Assembly (NCBI RefSeq): GCF_000702905.1
Contig: NZ_JNKR01000008.1
Coordinates: forward strand, 1-64,000
DNA length: 64,000 bases
Source: Mitsuokella jalaludinii DSM 13811
Lineage (GTDB): Bacteria; Bacillota; Negativicutes; Selenomonadales; Selenomonadaceae
Direction of reading: 5' to 3'
The notes beneath the pieces were generated by a model. That model did no database searches. It saw only the letters and a list, made by a program, of their open reading frames with translations, and was not told where the DNA came from. The translations under genes were made by a program, and so were the position numbers. Shown piece by piece: positions 52,771 through 61,334 of this stretch (within the stretch, counting starts at the first letter, position 1; the number at the start of each line of letters is the position of its first letter).

Positions 52771-52791
52771 CCAGACAAAAAGTCTGGCTCC
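52771..52791 (-). terminator. Hairpin between nusB and xseA
   Basis: AGCCAGAC-AAAAA-GTCTGGCT, an 8-bp perfect stem with a 5-base loop; the minus-strand tail TCTTTCTTG is only partly T-rich, so read-through into xseA is likely. Confidence 0.5.
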
Positions 52792-52799
52792 TGTCTGCG

Positions 52800-53240
52800 T
52801 CACTCTGCGCTCTTCGCGCTTTTCATGATCGCGCCGAGAATCCCGTTCACATAGCGGCTGGAGTCATCCGTACCATACTTCTTTGCCAGTTCTACCGCCT
52901 CGTTGATGGCGATGTTCGGTGTGAGCTTCTCTTCGGCAAAGCACATCTCATACGTTGCCATGCGCGTGAGGTTGCGGTCGACGGCCGCCATGCGCTCCAC
53001 CTTCCACTCGCGCGAGTTCGCGGCGATCTGGGCATCGATGGCCTCTACGTTTGCGCGCGTGCCGTGCACGAGCTGCGCGGCGAACGCGCGGTCATGCGCA
53101 CTCATCGCCTCGGCCTCGCCGAGCGCCGTGTCGAGGGCGAGCGTCTCCTGCATCTCTTCCTGAGCGGCCGTTTCCGCCGGGTTCAGGTCTAACTGGAAGA
53201 GCGCCTGCAGCGCGACTTCCCTTGCTTGTCTACGACTCAT
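52800..53240 (-). CDS. nusB: Transcription antitermination factor NusB
   Basis: The 146-residue all-helical protein begins MSRRQAREVALQALFQLDLN and ends with AINEAVELAKKYGTDDSSRYVNGILGAI-type sequence, both typical of NusB. It binds boxA RNA with NusE during rRNA transcription. An acidic insert at about residues 20-50 is slightly longer than in E. coli. It follows the DUF2273-amaP-asp23 group. Confidence 0.94.
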   Translation of the reverse strand: MSRRQAREVALQALFQLDLNPAETAAQEEMQETLALDTALGEAEAMSAHDRAFAAQLVHGTRANVEAIDAQIAANSREWKVERMAAVDRNLTRMATYEMCFAEEKLTPNIAINEAVELAKKYGTDDSSRYVNGILGAIMKSAKSAE

Positions 53241-53308
53241 TCCTAACCTTTCCTAACCTTCCTAACCTTCCTAAAATCATGTATCGTGATGGCCGTTTCC
53301 GCCGCCCG

Positions 53309-53554
53309 CTAGCCGCGCAAGCGGTTGATGCGGTCGAGCAGGTCATCGGCAATCCTGCCGAAAAAGTCCTCTTCGCGGTCGGCTTTCCTGCCGATGCAGA
53401 GGCCGACGACGCCGCACAGCACGATGAAGGCCGTGCGCCAGAAGCCGATCAGCAGGATCATCAGGGCCAGGATGATGCCGGAGGCGAGGCCGAGGCACTG
53501 CCCCCGGTCCTCCTGCCAGATCATCGCCAGCCATTCCTTGAATTCTTCTTTCAT
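53309..53554 (-). CDS. DUF2273 small membrane protein
   Basis: The 81-residue protein has two adjacent membrane segments (CLGLASGIILALMILLIGFW and TAFIVLCGVVGLCIGRK), the DUF2273 pattern. It usually accompanies amaP and asp23 and is thought to help place the Asp23 complex at the membrane. A cytoplasmic acidic tail follows. It is 19 bases after amaP and 68 bases before nusB. Confidence 0.82.
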   Translation of the reverse strand: MKEEFKEWLAMIWQEDRGQCLGLASGIILALMILLIGFWRTAFIVLCGVVGLCIGRKADREEDFFGRIADDLLDRINRLRG

Positions 53555-53573
53555 TTTTCCACCGCCTCACGCC

Positions 53574-54149
53574 TCAGACCACGCGGCGCTTGCCCGCAGG
53601 CACAGCGTCCGAGAACGCCGTGATGTGCGACTCGACGGCGACGTCCTCGAGTCCCATCGTCTCGCGGAGTTCCGTGCGGATGGCCGCGGCGGCTGCCTCC
53701 GTGAGCGATGCGACGGGCGTGCCGCGGCTGACCGTCAGGTCGAGCACGAGGCGCAGAGTCTCAGGTGCGTTCTTCGAGGCCCTGACGCGCTGGACGCGCA
53801 CCTTCGCCATGCGAATGCCGTGCAACGAAAGGAGCGTCCGCTCGGCCATCGCGCGGATGGCGGGCAGGGCGACGCGGACGCCGCCCTCTGCCCCCTGCAG
53901 CAGGATGAAGTCGCCGCGCTCGTGCGTGCGCTCCGCACGCCCCCGCAGGGAGACGCCGAGCAGGTGGAGCGCGACCAGAAGGAGGACGACCGAGACGGCG
54001 ACCGTCTCGCGGCGGGACAGGATGTAGTGGATCTCATTGAGCCAGACCGACTCCGGCAGGACTCCCATGCAGAGCACGAGCACGAGCACGGAGAGCAGGG
54101 CCAGGCCAATCATCGAGACAAACAGCAAAAAACGGTTGATAATCCCCAT
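53574..54149 (-). CDS. amaP: Alkaline shock response membrane anchor protein AmaP
   Basis: The 191-residue protein has two N-terminal membrane segments (NRFLLFVSMIGLALLSVLVL, then VAVSVVLLLVALHLLGVSL) and an Asp23-like soluble domain. AmaP anchors Asp23 at the membrane in Staphylococcus. Here it lies between asp23 and DUF2273 with short gaps. The Asp23-like part (VALPAIRAMAERTLLSLHGI) supports the family call. The role in cell-envelope stress is inferred from orthologues. Confidence 0.85.
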   Translation of the reverse strand: MGIINRFLLFVSMIGLALLSVLVLVLCMGVLPESVWLNEIHYILSRRETVAVSVVLLLVALHLLGVSLRGRAERTHERGDFILLQGAEGGVRVALPAIRAMAERTLLSLHGIRMAKVRVQRVRASKNAPETLRLVLDLTVSRGTPVASLTEAAAAAIRTELRETMGLEDVAVESHITAFSDAVPAGKRRVV

Positions 54150-54169
54150 AGTATCCGCCTCGCTCCAGA

Positions 54170-54571
54170 TCAGCGCACGCGTACCTCATCGGCCTTCGCA
54201 TTCTCCTCCGGGAAGCCGACGCCCTGTACGTGGACGTTGACCTCGACGACGGAGAGGCCCGTCATCGTCTCGATGGCCTGCTTGACGTTTTCCTGCACCG
54301 CGAGGGCGATGTCCGGGATGCGCACGCCGTACTTGACGATGATGTAGAGGTCGACAGCGGCTTCCTTCTCGCCGACTTCGACCTTGACGCCCTTGGCGAA
54401 GTTCTTGCGGCCGAGCATCTCGGCAATGCCGCCCGCAATGCCGCCGCTCATGCCGGCGATGCCGTCGACTTCCGTAGCAGCCAGGCCCGCGATGATGCTG
54501 ACGACCTCATCCGCGATGCGGATCGCGCCGAGACTCGAATCTTTTTTGACGATTTCTTTTTCGTTTGCCAT
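54170..54571 (-). CDS. asp23: Asp23/Gls24 family envelope stress protein
   Basis: AAGGAGG eight bases before the ATG at 54571 fixes the start (133 residues). The sequence GAIRIADEVVSIIAGLAATE, GVKVEVGEKEAAVDLYIIVK and VVEVNVHVQGVGF are conserved Asp23 blocks. These proteins form a membrane-near network through AmaP and respond to cell-wall stress. The next genes are amaP and DUF2273. It is the first gene of this small unit. Confidence 0.9.
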   Translation of the reverse strand: MANEKEIVKKDSSLGAIRIADEVVSIIAGLAATEVDGIAGMSGGIAGGIAEMLGRKNFAKGVKVEVGEKEAAVDLYIIVKYGVRIPDIALAVQENVKQAIETMTGLSVVEVNVHVQGVGFPEENAKADEVRVR

Positions 54572-54742
54572 GATAAAGGCCTCCTTGCCTGGGGCAGCCC
54601 ATGGGACTGCGCATAAACGGTAATCCGCACGAGAGGGCGTATAACATGCCTCTCCCATGCATATTTATACTGTACTATTCGCGGACTCGAACGCTTTTTC
54701 CTGCCAAGAACGAAAATAAAACAAAATAAAAATGAAAGAAAT

Positions 54743-54788
54743 GCAGCTGCTGTACCAGTTGCATGAACATGCCTGGCGCAGCAGCTGC
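54743..54788 (-). terminator. Long terminator after efp
   Basis: Nested arms GCAGCTGCTG/CAGCAGCTGC, CCAG/CTGG and GCATG/CATGC form a stem of about 20 bp with small bulges and a 2-base loop. The minus-strand tail is T-rich. It is unusually long for a simple terminator. Confidence 0.75.
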
Positions 54789-54807
54789 CAAGAGAAGCAG
54801 ATGTTTC

Positions 54808-55365
54808 TTATGCGCGCTCGATGTAGTTGCCCGTGCGCGTATCGATGCGGAGCGTATCGCCCTCGTTGACGAAGAGCGGCACGCGGACTTCGTAGCCCGT
54901 CTCGACCTTGGCGATCTTCGTGGCGCCCGTAGCCGTGTTGCCCTTGACGCTCGGCTCGCACTCGACAACCTTGAGGTTGACGGAGTTCGGCAGCTGGATG
55001 CCGATGATGCGGCCCTTGAACGTCTGCAGCGAGACTTCCATGTTCTCCATGAGGTAGTTCAGCGCATCGCCGAGCTGGTCCTTGTTGAGCTCCGTCTGCT
55101 CGTACGTCTCCGTGTCCATGAACGTGTACATGCCATCAGCCTCGTAGAGGTACTGCATGTTGCGCGTCTCGAGGTGAGCTGCCGGCATCTTTTCATTCGG
55201 ATTGAAGGTACGTTCTACCACTGCACCCGTCTCAACATTCTTGATCTTCGTGCGTACGAAAGCAGCGCCCTTGCCCGGCTTTACGTGCTGGAAATCCACG
55301 ATCTGCCAGACACCGCCATCAATTTCAATCGTTAAGCCCGTGCGGAAATCAGTACTGTTAATCAT
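54808..55365 (-). CDS. efp: Elongation factor P
   Basis: The 185-residue protein starts with an KOW-like domain (GLTIEIDGGVWQIVDFQHVK, then PGKGAAFVRTKIKN) whose loop Lys is the site that is modified in many bacteria. Two OB folds follow and the end EGDTLRIDTRTGNYIERA is complete. It relieves ribosome stalling at proline stretches. No modification gene (epmA or ymfI type) is next to it. The M24 peptidase gene lies upstream. Confidence 0.96.
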   Translation of the reverse strand: MINSTDFRTGLTIEIDGGVWQIVDFQHVKPGKGAAFVRTKIKNVETGAVVERTFNPNEKMPAAHLETRNMQYLYEADGMYTFMDTETYEQTELNKDQLGDALNYLMENMEVSLQTFKGRIIGIQLPNSVNLKVVECEPSVKGNTATGATKIAKVETGYEVRVPLFVNEGDTLRIDTRTGNYIERA

Positions 55366-55413
55366 TCTACGCCCTCCAAAAACTTCATTATTTCATTTCT
55401 GATTCAAATTCAA

Positions 55414-55428
55414 GATACGAAACGTATC
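55414..55428. promoter_or_regulatory. Palindrome upstream of efp
   Basis: GATACG-AAA-CGTATC lies 49 bases before the efp start in an AT-rich leader. It may be an operator; no regulator is evident. Confidence 0.3.
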
Positions 55429-55479
55429 ATAACATTCTTTATTATAATCAACTTGCGGCCCATCGTCAAGCACTGCGCA

Positions 55480-56553
55480 TCAGCGGATCTCGACGAGCTG
55501 CTTGGAGGACTTCGTCAGGCGCTCGCTGCCCGTCGCGGTGACGAGCACTGTGTCCTCGATGCGCAGGCCGCCCCAGCCCGGCAGGTAGACACCCGGCTCG
55601 TCGGTGATGAGCATGCCCACCGCGAGGTGCTCGCAGGTGCTCGACGGCGAAAGGCGCGGCTCCTCGTGGATCTCGAGGCCGAGGCTGTGGCCGAGCCCGT
55701 GGCCGAAGTACTGCGCGAGGTCGTACTTCTTGAGGAATTCGCGCGAGGCGGCGTCGATCTCTTTGCCGGATTTCCCCGGCGCGATGAGCGAGAGCACGAG
55801 CTCCTGCGCACCGAGCACGGCCCCGTAGACCTCGCGCTGGCGCGCCGTCGCCTCGCCGACGCAGACGGTGCGCGTGATGTCGGAGCAGTAGCCCTGGTAC
55901 TTCGCGCCGTAGTCCATCGTCACGAAGTCGCCCGCCTCGATGACCTTCTCCGTCGCCGTGCCGTGCGGCATGCTGCCGCGCAGGCCCGAGGCGACGATCG
56001 TGTCGAAGGACGGCTTCTCGGAGCCCGCTTCGCGCATGACCTGCTCGAGGCGCGCGGCCACCTCAATCTCCGTGCGGCCCGGGCGGATGAAGTGGACGAT
56101 GTCCTCAAAGGCCTTGTCGGCAAAGGAGCAGGCGCGGCGGATGCAGGCGATCTCCTCCTCGTCCTTGACCTGGCGCAGAGCGTCGAGGTCGAGCATCGTG
56201 CCGAAGTCGATGCCCGCGAGCATGTCCTTGAGCGCTCGATAGTCGGCGTAGACCATCGAGCAGCCCTCGAAGCCGACGCTGCGGCAACCGAGCTTTGCGA
56301 TGAGCTCCGCCGTCTTCTTCAAGAGTCCATGACGGTGCTCGACGACGGTGAAGAGCGGCGCCTGCTTCTCGGCCTGCTCCGTGTAACGGTTGTCGGTGAC
56401 GAGCAGCGCCTCGTCCTTCGTGATGACGAGCGTCGTGTCATCGCCGCGGAAGCCGCTGAAGTAATGAAGGTTCACGTATTTTGTCACGACGACTGCGTCG
56501 AGCCCCTTCTCCTGCAGGAGGCTGCGCAGTGCGGTCAAACGGTTTTCATTCAA
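55480..56553 (-). CDS. Xaa-Pro peptidase (M24 family)
   Basis: The 357-residue enzyme has the creatinase-like N-terminal domain and the M24 metal site: FVTMDYGAKYQGYCSDITRT (two Asp), YFGHGLGHSLGLEIHEEPR (His) and MLITDEPGVYLPGWGG plus the final GGLRIEDTVL (two Glu). It removes N-terminal residues before proline in the cytosol. aroQ lies upstream and efp downstream, a frequent Firmicute order. Aminopeptidase P and prolidase activity cannot be told apart here. Confidence 0.92.
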   Translation of the reverse strand: MNENRLTALRSLLQEKGLDAVVVTKYVNLHYFSGFRGDDTTLVITKDEALLVTDNRYTEQAEKQAPLFTVVEHRHGLLKKTAELIAKLGCRSVGFEGCSMVYADYRALKDMLAGIDFGTMLDLDALRQVKDEEEIACIRRACSFADKAFEDIVHFIRPGRTEIEVAARLEQVMREAGSEKPSFDTIVASGLRGSMPHGTATEKVIEAGDFVTMDYGAKYQGYCSDITRTVCVGEATARQREVYGAVLGAQELVLSLIAPGKSGKEIDAASREFLKKYDLAQYFGHGLGHSLGLEIHEEPRLSPSSTCEHLAVGMLITDEPGVYLPGWGGLRIEDTVLVTATGSERLTKSSKQLVEIR

Positions 56554-56574
56554 AGGATCATCCCCCTAATCTGA

Positions 56575-57018
56575 TTACTCCGCCCGGTTGAGCTTGTAGA
56601 TGATGGCCTCGAGCGCGGCGAGATAGCTCTCGACGCCGAGGCCGCAGATCTGGCCCATCGCCACTGGCGCGAGCACCGACGTGTGGCGGAATTCCTCGCG
56701 CTGGTGGATGTTCGAGATGTGCACCTCGATGACCGGCACGTCGATGGCCGCGATGGCATCGCGGATGGCGATGCTGTAATGCGTGAAGGCCGCCGCGTTG
56801 AAGATAATGAAGTCGAACTTGTGGTTGGCCTGCTGGATGGCGTCGACGAGGTCGCCCTCGTGGTTCGACTGGTAGAACGCCGTCTCGATGCCGGCCTCAG
56901 CCGCACGCTCCGCGATCATCTCGTTGATGTCGTCGAGCGTCGTCGAGCCGTAGATCTCCGGCTCGCGCGTGCCGAGCAGGTTGAGGTTCGGCCCATGGAG
57001 TACAAGGATGCGTGGCAT
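56575..57018 (-). CDS. aroQ: Type II 3-dehydroquinate dehydratase
   Basis: The 147-residue protein begins with [20 protein letters not shown] (catalytic Tyr in the flexible loop) and has [18 protein letters not shown] and [20 protein letters not shown]. It dehydrates 3-dehydroquinate in the shikimate path. The end [17 protein letters not shown] is typical. It is upstream of the M24 peptidase gene, 21 bases apart. Confidence 0.95.
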   Translation of the reverse strand: MPRILVLHGPNLNLLGTREPEIYGSTTLDDINEMIAERAAEAGIETAFYQSNHEGDLVDAIQQANHKFDFIIFNAAAFTHYSIAIRDAIAAIDVPVIEVHISNIHQREEFRHTSVLAPVAMGQICGLGVESYLAALEAIIYKLNRAE

Positions 57019-57065
57019 GAGGATTCCTCCCTTTCAATGTGTAGACGTTTCTATAAAAAAATAAA

Positions 57066-57100
57066 GCGGGTCAGAAGACGGCTGCGCCGGCTCTTCCCGC
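57066..57100 (-). terminator. Terminator after acyP
   Basis: GCGGG/CCCGC plus AGACGGC/GCCGGCTCT form a stem with small bulges; seven T follow on the minus strand. Confidence 0.65.
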
Positions 57101-57126
57101 CTCAAATCCTGGCCAATGGCATGTGC

Positions 57127-57417
57127 TCAGTAACGGACGACAAAGCGCGTCTCATCGGGCACCGTCTCGACTGGCTCAAACTTCAGTTCTTTTACCTTGA
57201 TGAAGTAATTGCCCTCGCGGATCAGTACTGAGAGCTTGTCGACTTTCTCGGGGTCACCCTGGATCTCCATCTCGACGCTGCCGTCCTCCATATTGCGCAC
57301 CCAGCCCGTCAGGCCGAGCTCCGATGCGTGCTGCTGCACGAACATGCGGAAGCCCACGCCCTGGACGCGTCCAGTAGCTCTGCCAAAGTAACGGACGGAT
57401 GTTTTGGATTCTGCCAT
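57127..57417 (-). CDS. acyP: Acylphosphatase
   Basis: The 96-residue protein has the catalytic loop GRVQGVGFRMFVQQHASELG (Arg) and the Asn in LTGWVRNMEDGSVEMEIQG. It hydrolyses acyl phosphates. It lies between the trhP and aroQ genes and is followed by a terminator. Length and both catalytic residues are normal. Confidence 0.94.
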   Translation of the reverse strand: MAESKTSVRYFGRATGRVQGVGFRMFVQQHASELGLTGWVRNMEDGSVEMEIQGDPEKVDKLSVLIREGNYFIKVKELKFEPVETVPDETRFVVRY

Positions 57418-57452
57418 AGAAAAGACCTTCTTTCCTCTGCCCTGCGCGCGCC

Positions 57453-58685
57453 TCAGGCCTTGGCCGGGATATCGCGGCGCAGGATCGTATACGGTTCAAC
57501 CGGCTTGTCCATGCGGATCTTGACGATCTGCTGGGCATGAGGAGCAACCGCGATGGGATTGCCCTCTTCGTCAAGCATATCAGAAAGTACCTGGCGATAC
57601 AAGGGGGCATTTGGCTGGAATACCTCAATTTCCTGACCGATCTTCATATTATTGCGCTGCTCGACCGTGGCGTATTGCGTGGTCGTGTCGTAGTCGCGCA
57701 CGAGGCCGATGAACTCGGACGTCTGCTGGTATGACGAGGTGCCGTAGAGCTGGTCGTCCGCCGTCGGCTGGTGGTAGTAGAAGCCCGTCGTGTACGGGCG
57801 GTGCGAGACTTTCTCGAGCTCGTCGAGCCACTCCTGCTGGACCTTGAAGTGCGCGGGGTCCTCGAAGTAGGCGTCAATGGCCAGGCGGTAGGCGCGCACG
57901 ACGCTCGCCGCGTAGTGGACGCTCTTCATGCGGCCCTCGATCTTGAGGCTATCGACGCCGCTCTCGATGACGTCGGCGATGTGCGGCAGGAGGCACATGT
58001 CCTTCGAGTTCATGATGTAGGTGCCGCGCTCGTCCTCCTCGATTGGAAAGTACTTGCCCGGACGCGTCTCCTCGACGAGCGCGTACTTCCAGCGGCACGA
58101 CTGCGCACAGCTGCCGCGGTTGGAATCGCGGCCCGTGAAGTAGTTCGAGAGCAGGCAGCGGCCCGAGTACGAGATGCACATCGCGCCGTGGACGAACATC
58201 TCGAGGTCGGCTTGCGTCTTTTCGCGGATCTCGCGCACTTCCTGCAGCGACATCTCGCGCGCGAGCACGACGCGCTTCGCGCCGAGCTTCTGCCAGGCGT
58301 TGACCGTCGCCCAGTTCGTGTTGTTCGCCTGCGTGCTGATGTGGAGCTCCATATCAGGGATGTACTCTTTCGCCATCATAAAGACGCCGAGGTCGGCAAC
58401 GAGCAGTGCGTCGACGCCGATCTCCTGCAGGTAGCGCAGGTAGTCGGGCAGGCCGCGAAGGTCGCTGTTGTGCGGGAAGATATTGACCGTCACATAGACC
58501 TTCTTCTTGAGCTTGTGGGCGAACCCGACCGCCTCGCGCAGCTCTTCTCGCGTGAAGTTGCCGCCGAGCGCGCGCAGGCCGTAAAGCTTGCCGCCGAGGT
58601 AGACGGCGTCGGCGCCGTAGAGCAGCGCCATCTTCATCTTCTCGAGATTCCCTGCTGGGGCCAGGAGCTCAGGCTTTTTCATCAT
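57453..58685 (-). CDS. trhP: U32 protein, tRNA hydroxylation (TrhP type)
   Basis: The 410-residue protein has the U32 start PELLAPAGNLEKMKMALLYG and the Cys motif FVHGAMCISYSGRCLLSN, GRDSNRGSCAQSCRW. TrhP, with prephenate as helper, hydroxylates U34 of tRNA to 5-hydroxyuridine. The O-methyltransferase gene for the next step overlaps its start by four bases, as the yrrM-yrrN-yrrO order in Bacillus predicts. Only one subunit gene is present here, unlike the two in Bacillus. Confidence 0.88.
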   Translation of the reverse strand: MMKKPELLAPAGNLEKMKMALLYGADAVYLGGKLYGLRALGGNFTREELREAVGFAHKLKKKVYVTVNIFPHNSDLRGLPDYLRYLQEIGVDALLVADLGVFMMAKEYIPDMELHISTQANNTNWATVNAWQKLGAKRVVLAREMSLQEVREIREKTQADLEMFVHGAMCISYSGRCLLSNYFTGRDSNRGSCAQSCRWKYALVEETRPGKYFPIEEDERGTYIMNSKDMCLLPHIADVIESGVDSLKIEGRMKSVHYAASVVRAYRLAIDAYFEDPAHFKVQQEWLDELEKVSHRPYTTGFYYHQPTADDQLYGTSSYQQTSEFIGLVRDYDTTTQYATVEQRNNMKIGQEIEVFQPNAPLYRQVLSDMLDEEGNPIAVAPHAQQIVKIRMDKPVEPYTILRRDIPAKA

Positions 58686-59332
58686 GTATGGTATTCCTCC
58701 GATAATCTGTTTGATTCGTTTGCTGCGGGGCAGCGGCGCGAGACGGCCAGGCCGTCGCCGCGCTCGAAGATCTCCGTCTCGTAGCCTGCCGCATGGCTCG
58801 TGAGCTCGATGTAGCGGCGCAGCCGCTTGACAATCGTGCGGTAGCGGCGCGGGGCCTTCTCCTCGCCCATGACGTAGCCGCGGAACAGGACATTGTCGGC
58901 CACGATGGTCGCATCCGCTGTCAGGAGCGGCTGCACCTTCTCGAAGTAGTCGACGTACTGGCCCTTGGCCGCGTCGATAAAGACAAAGTCATACGGGCCC
59001 GAGAGCGTCGTCAAGAGCTCGCCCGCGTCGCCCTGCAGGATCTCGATGCGGTCCGCGTAGGGCGAGCGCGCGATAAAGCTATGAGCGAGCGCAGCGCGCT
59101 CCTCGGAGAGCTCGAGCGTCGTGACATGTGCGTCCGCCGCGCCGTTGGCGGCGAGCAACAGCGCCGAGTAGCCGATGGCCGTGCCGATCTCGAGCACGCG
59201 GTGCGGCCGCAAGTCGCGGATGACCGAGAGGAAGACCTGGCGGCCGTTCTCGTTGATGATCGGGACATGGTGCTCGGCCGCATACGCCTCCATCTCCCGC
59301 AGAAGTCTTTCAAAATCGCTTGTATCTGTCAT
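58682..59332 (-). CDS. trmR: tRNA 5-hydroxyuridine methyltransferase (TrmR type)
   Basis: The 216-residue SAM-dependent O-methyltransferase has motif I VLEIGTAIGYSALLLAANGA, the acidic loop TTLELSEERAALAHSF and the metal site YDFVFIDAAKGQYVDYF. By position next to trhP and mltG it matches YrrM/TrmR, which methylates 5-hydroxyuridine to 5-methoxyuridine in tRNA. Generic catechol-type O-methyltransferase activity is the alternative. The end overlaps trhP by four bases. Confidence 0.86.
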   Translation of the reverse strand: MTDTSDFERLLREMEAYAAEHHVPIINENGRQVFLSVIRDLRPHRVLEIGTAIGYSALLLAANGAADAHVTTLELSEERAALAHSFIARSPYADRIEILQGDAGELLTTLSGPYDFVFIDAAKGQYVDYFEKVQPLLTADATIVADNVLFRGYVMGEEKAPRRYRTIVKRLRRYIELTSHAAGYETEIFERGDGLAVSRRCPAANESNRLSEEYHT

Positions 59333-59357
59333 ATCTGTCCTTGCCTTCCGCGCCGCC

Positions 59358-60872
59358 TCAGCGCACCTGCTCGACGATGGCCAGGTGCTCGTCGTACGTC
59401 TGCGAGTAATGGTTGTGGCCCTGACGGTCGGCTACGAAGTAGAGGTAGTCGGTGCTCGCGGGGTTCAGCACCGCCAGGATGGACTTCATGCCCGGGCTCG
59501 CAATCGGTCCGGGCGGCAGGCCCGCGTGCTGATACGTGTTGTAGGGCGAGTCGATCTTTGTGTCCTCGATCGAGACGTCCTCCTTCGGGCCCGCCATGAG
59601 GTACTGCAGCGTCGTGTCCGACTGCAGCGGCATGCCCATCTGCAGGCGCTTGAAGAAGACCTGCGCGATGATTGGGCGGTCCTCATCGTAGCGCGCCTCC
59701 TTCTCGACGAGCGAGGCCAGCGTGATGAGGTCGTGGATCGAGAGGTTCTTCGCCGCCGCCTGCTGGCGCAGCGCCGGCGTCAGGCGCGTGTCGAAGTCCT
59801 CGGCCATCATCTTCATGATGGCCTCAGGCGTGACCTCGCTGTGGATCTCGTACGTGTCCGGGAAGAGGTAGCCCTCCGCCGCATAGCGCTCATTCGGGCG
59901 CTTCTTCATGTAATCGTACGGCGCGAAGTCCTTCGCCTCGGCGAGAAACTCCTGCTCGTCGACGAGGCCCTCGTCCGCGAGGCGCTTCGCGATCTCCTTG
60001 ATGCCGAAGCCCTCGGGGATCGTGAACCGCACGACCGTCGTGTCGCCCGAGACGAGCTTGTCAAGCACGGCCTGCTCGTCCATGTGCGGCGCGAAGGCGT
60101 ACGTGCCCGTCTTGAACTTCTGGGCATCGCCCTGGAGCTTCATGAGCCACCAGAAGCGCAGGCGGCTGTCGATGACGCCGAGCCGCATCAGGTGGTCCGA
60201 GATCTCCGACGCCGTCGTGCCCGGCTTGACGACCATGTAGATGTTCTCCTTGGCATCACGGTCCGAGCGCTCGATGACATGCGTCGTGCCAAAGGCCAGG
60301 AAGAGCCCCGCCCCCAGCAGGACGGCAAAGACTGCCGCAATCGCCGCCCACTTCTTCCAGCCAAGGCGGCCGACGGCCGCGCGCAGCTTCTCCCTAGCAG
60401 ATGGCTCTAAAAGATTGGAAGGCTCGGAAAGCTTGGAAGGCGGCTCGGAAGGCTCGGAAGGCTCGGATGGCTTGGAAGGCGCCCTCGACTCCGCTGCAGG
60501 CGATGGGCTGCCGCCCGTTCCTGACTCCTGCGCCTTCTCCGCGTTCTCGGCTTTCCCCTCCTGCTCCGATTTCTCGGGCTTCTCGTTTTCCTCGTGTTTC
60601 TCACCTTCGGCAGCCGTATCTGCTTTTGATGCGACGGACTTCACCGCAGCGCCCTCTGCTGCTGTATCCTTCGCGGACTCTGCGGCTCCTGCAGCGCCAT
60701 TATCTTCAGTGCCATCGTTTACAGATGGAGCCTCTTCTCTTTCCGGCAACGTCTTCGGCGCCGAAACGTCCTGCGGCTTGCTTTCTGGCACAGCTGCGTT
60801 CTCCTGCTGCTTCACCGTCTCAGCGGGCTGCGGCGCCTGCTTCGGCGCGCGCTCTTTCTTATTCCCATGCAT
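59358..60872 (-). CDS. mltG: Endolytic murein transglycosylase with long N-terminal low-complexity region
   Basis: GGAG eight bases before the ATG at 60872 gives 504 residues. The first 150 or so are Glu/Ala/Lys/Ser/Pro-rich with SEPSEPSEPPSKLSEPS repeats and no fold. A membrane segment (WAAIAAVFAVLLGAGLFLAF) and the YceG domain follow, with the catalytic Glu in LASLVEKEARYDEDRPIIAQ and the LQSDTTLQYLMAG motif. MltG ends new glycan strands. The long cytoplasmic tail is unusual. It lies between DUF1292 and trmR. Confidence 0.92.
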   Translation of the reverse strand: MHGNKKERAPKQAPQPAETVKQQENAAVPESKPQDVSAPKTLPEREEAPSVNDGTEDNGAAGAAESAKDTAAEGAAVKSVASKADTAAEGEKHEENEKPEKSEQEGKAENAEKAQESGTGGSPSPAAESRAPSKPSEPSEPSEPPSKLSEPSNLLEPSAREKLRAAVGRLGWKKWAAIAAVFAVLLGAGLFLAFGTTHVIERSDRDAKENIYMVVKPGTTASEISDHLMRLGVIDSRLRFWWLMKLQGDAQKFKTGTYAFAPHMDEQAVLDKLVSGDTTVVRFTIPEGFGIKEIAKRLADEGLVDEQEFLAEAKDFAPYDYMKKRPNERYAAEGYLFPDTYEIHSEVTPEAIMKMMAEDFDTRLTPALRQQAAAKNLSIHDLITLASLVEKEARYDEDRPIIAQVFFKRLQMGMPLQSDTTLQYLMAGPKEDVSIEDTKIDSPYNTYQHAGLPPGPIASPGMKSILAVLNPASTDYLYFVADRQGHNHYSQTYDEHLAIVEQVR

Positions 60873-60935
60873 AAATCGTTCTCCGTACATGAAAAAGCCG
60901 CCATCCAGATGGATAGCAGCCAATCATTTCGTCAT

Positions 60936-61256
60936 TCAGTCCTTTTCGGCTTCGTCGACCAGCGCGTCATACGCCTGCTGGACCGCCTCGAACTCCTCGT
61001 CCGTCGGCTCGACGTACTCATCCTCGCCGTCCTCGTTCGTGACGATTTTCGCGATGATGACGTCCTCGTCATCGTCCTCGCAGCCGCAGCCGCACGTGTG
61101 GGCGTGCTCCTCATCCTCATCGTGGATGCCGACGAGCAGCGCGTATTTCTCATCCTCTACCGGGATGATCATCTCTTCGCGGTAATAGTACTCATTGCCC
61201 GCCTCGTCCGTCATGACGACAACGATGTCGTCCTCATTCATCATATCCTCTGCCAT
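60936..61256 (-). CDS. DUF1292 protein (YrzB type)
   Basis: The ATG at 61256 follows GAGGTGA and gives 106 residues. The sequence is very acidic (DDIVVVMTDEAGNEYYYREE, then DEKYALLVGIHDEDEEHAHT), as in DUF1292. A CGCGCEDDD cluster of three Cys and nearby His could bind metal. It is always near ruvX and mltG in Firmicutes. Function unknown. Confidence 0.88.
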   Translation of the reverse strand: MAEDMMNEDDIVVVMTDEAGNEYYYREEMIIPVEDEKYALLVGIHDEDEEHAHTCGCGCEDDDEDVIIAKIVTNEDGEDEYVEPTDEEFEAVQQAYDALVDEAEKD

Positions 61257-61334
61257 AGGACTCACCTCTTCTTTCTGGTCGTGCCAAAATCTCGATTTTA
61301 CTGGTTTCATTTTATCGTATCGCGGGAAGGCTTG

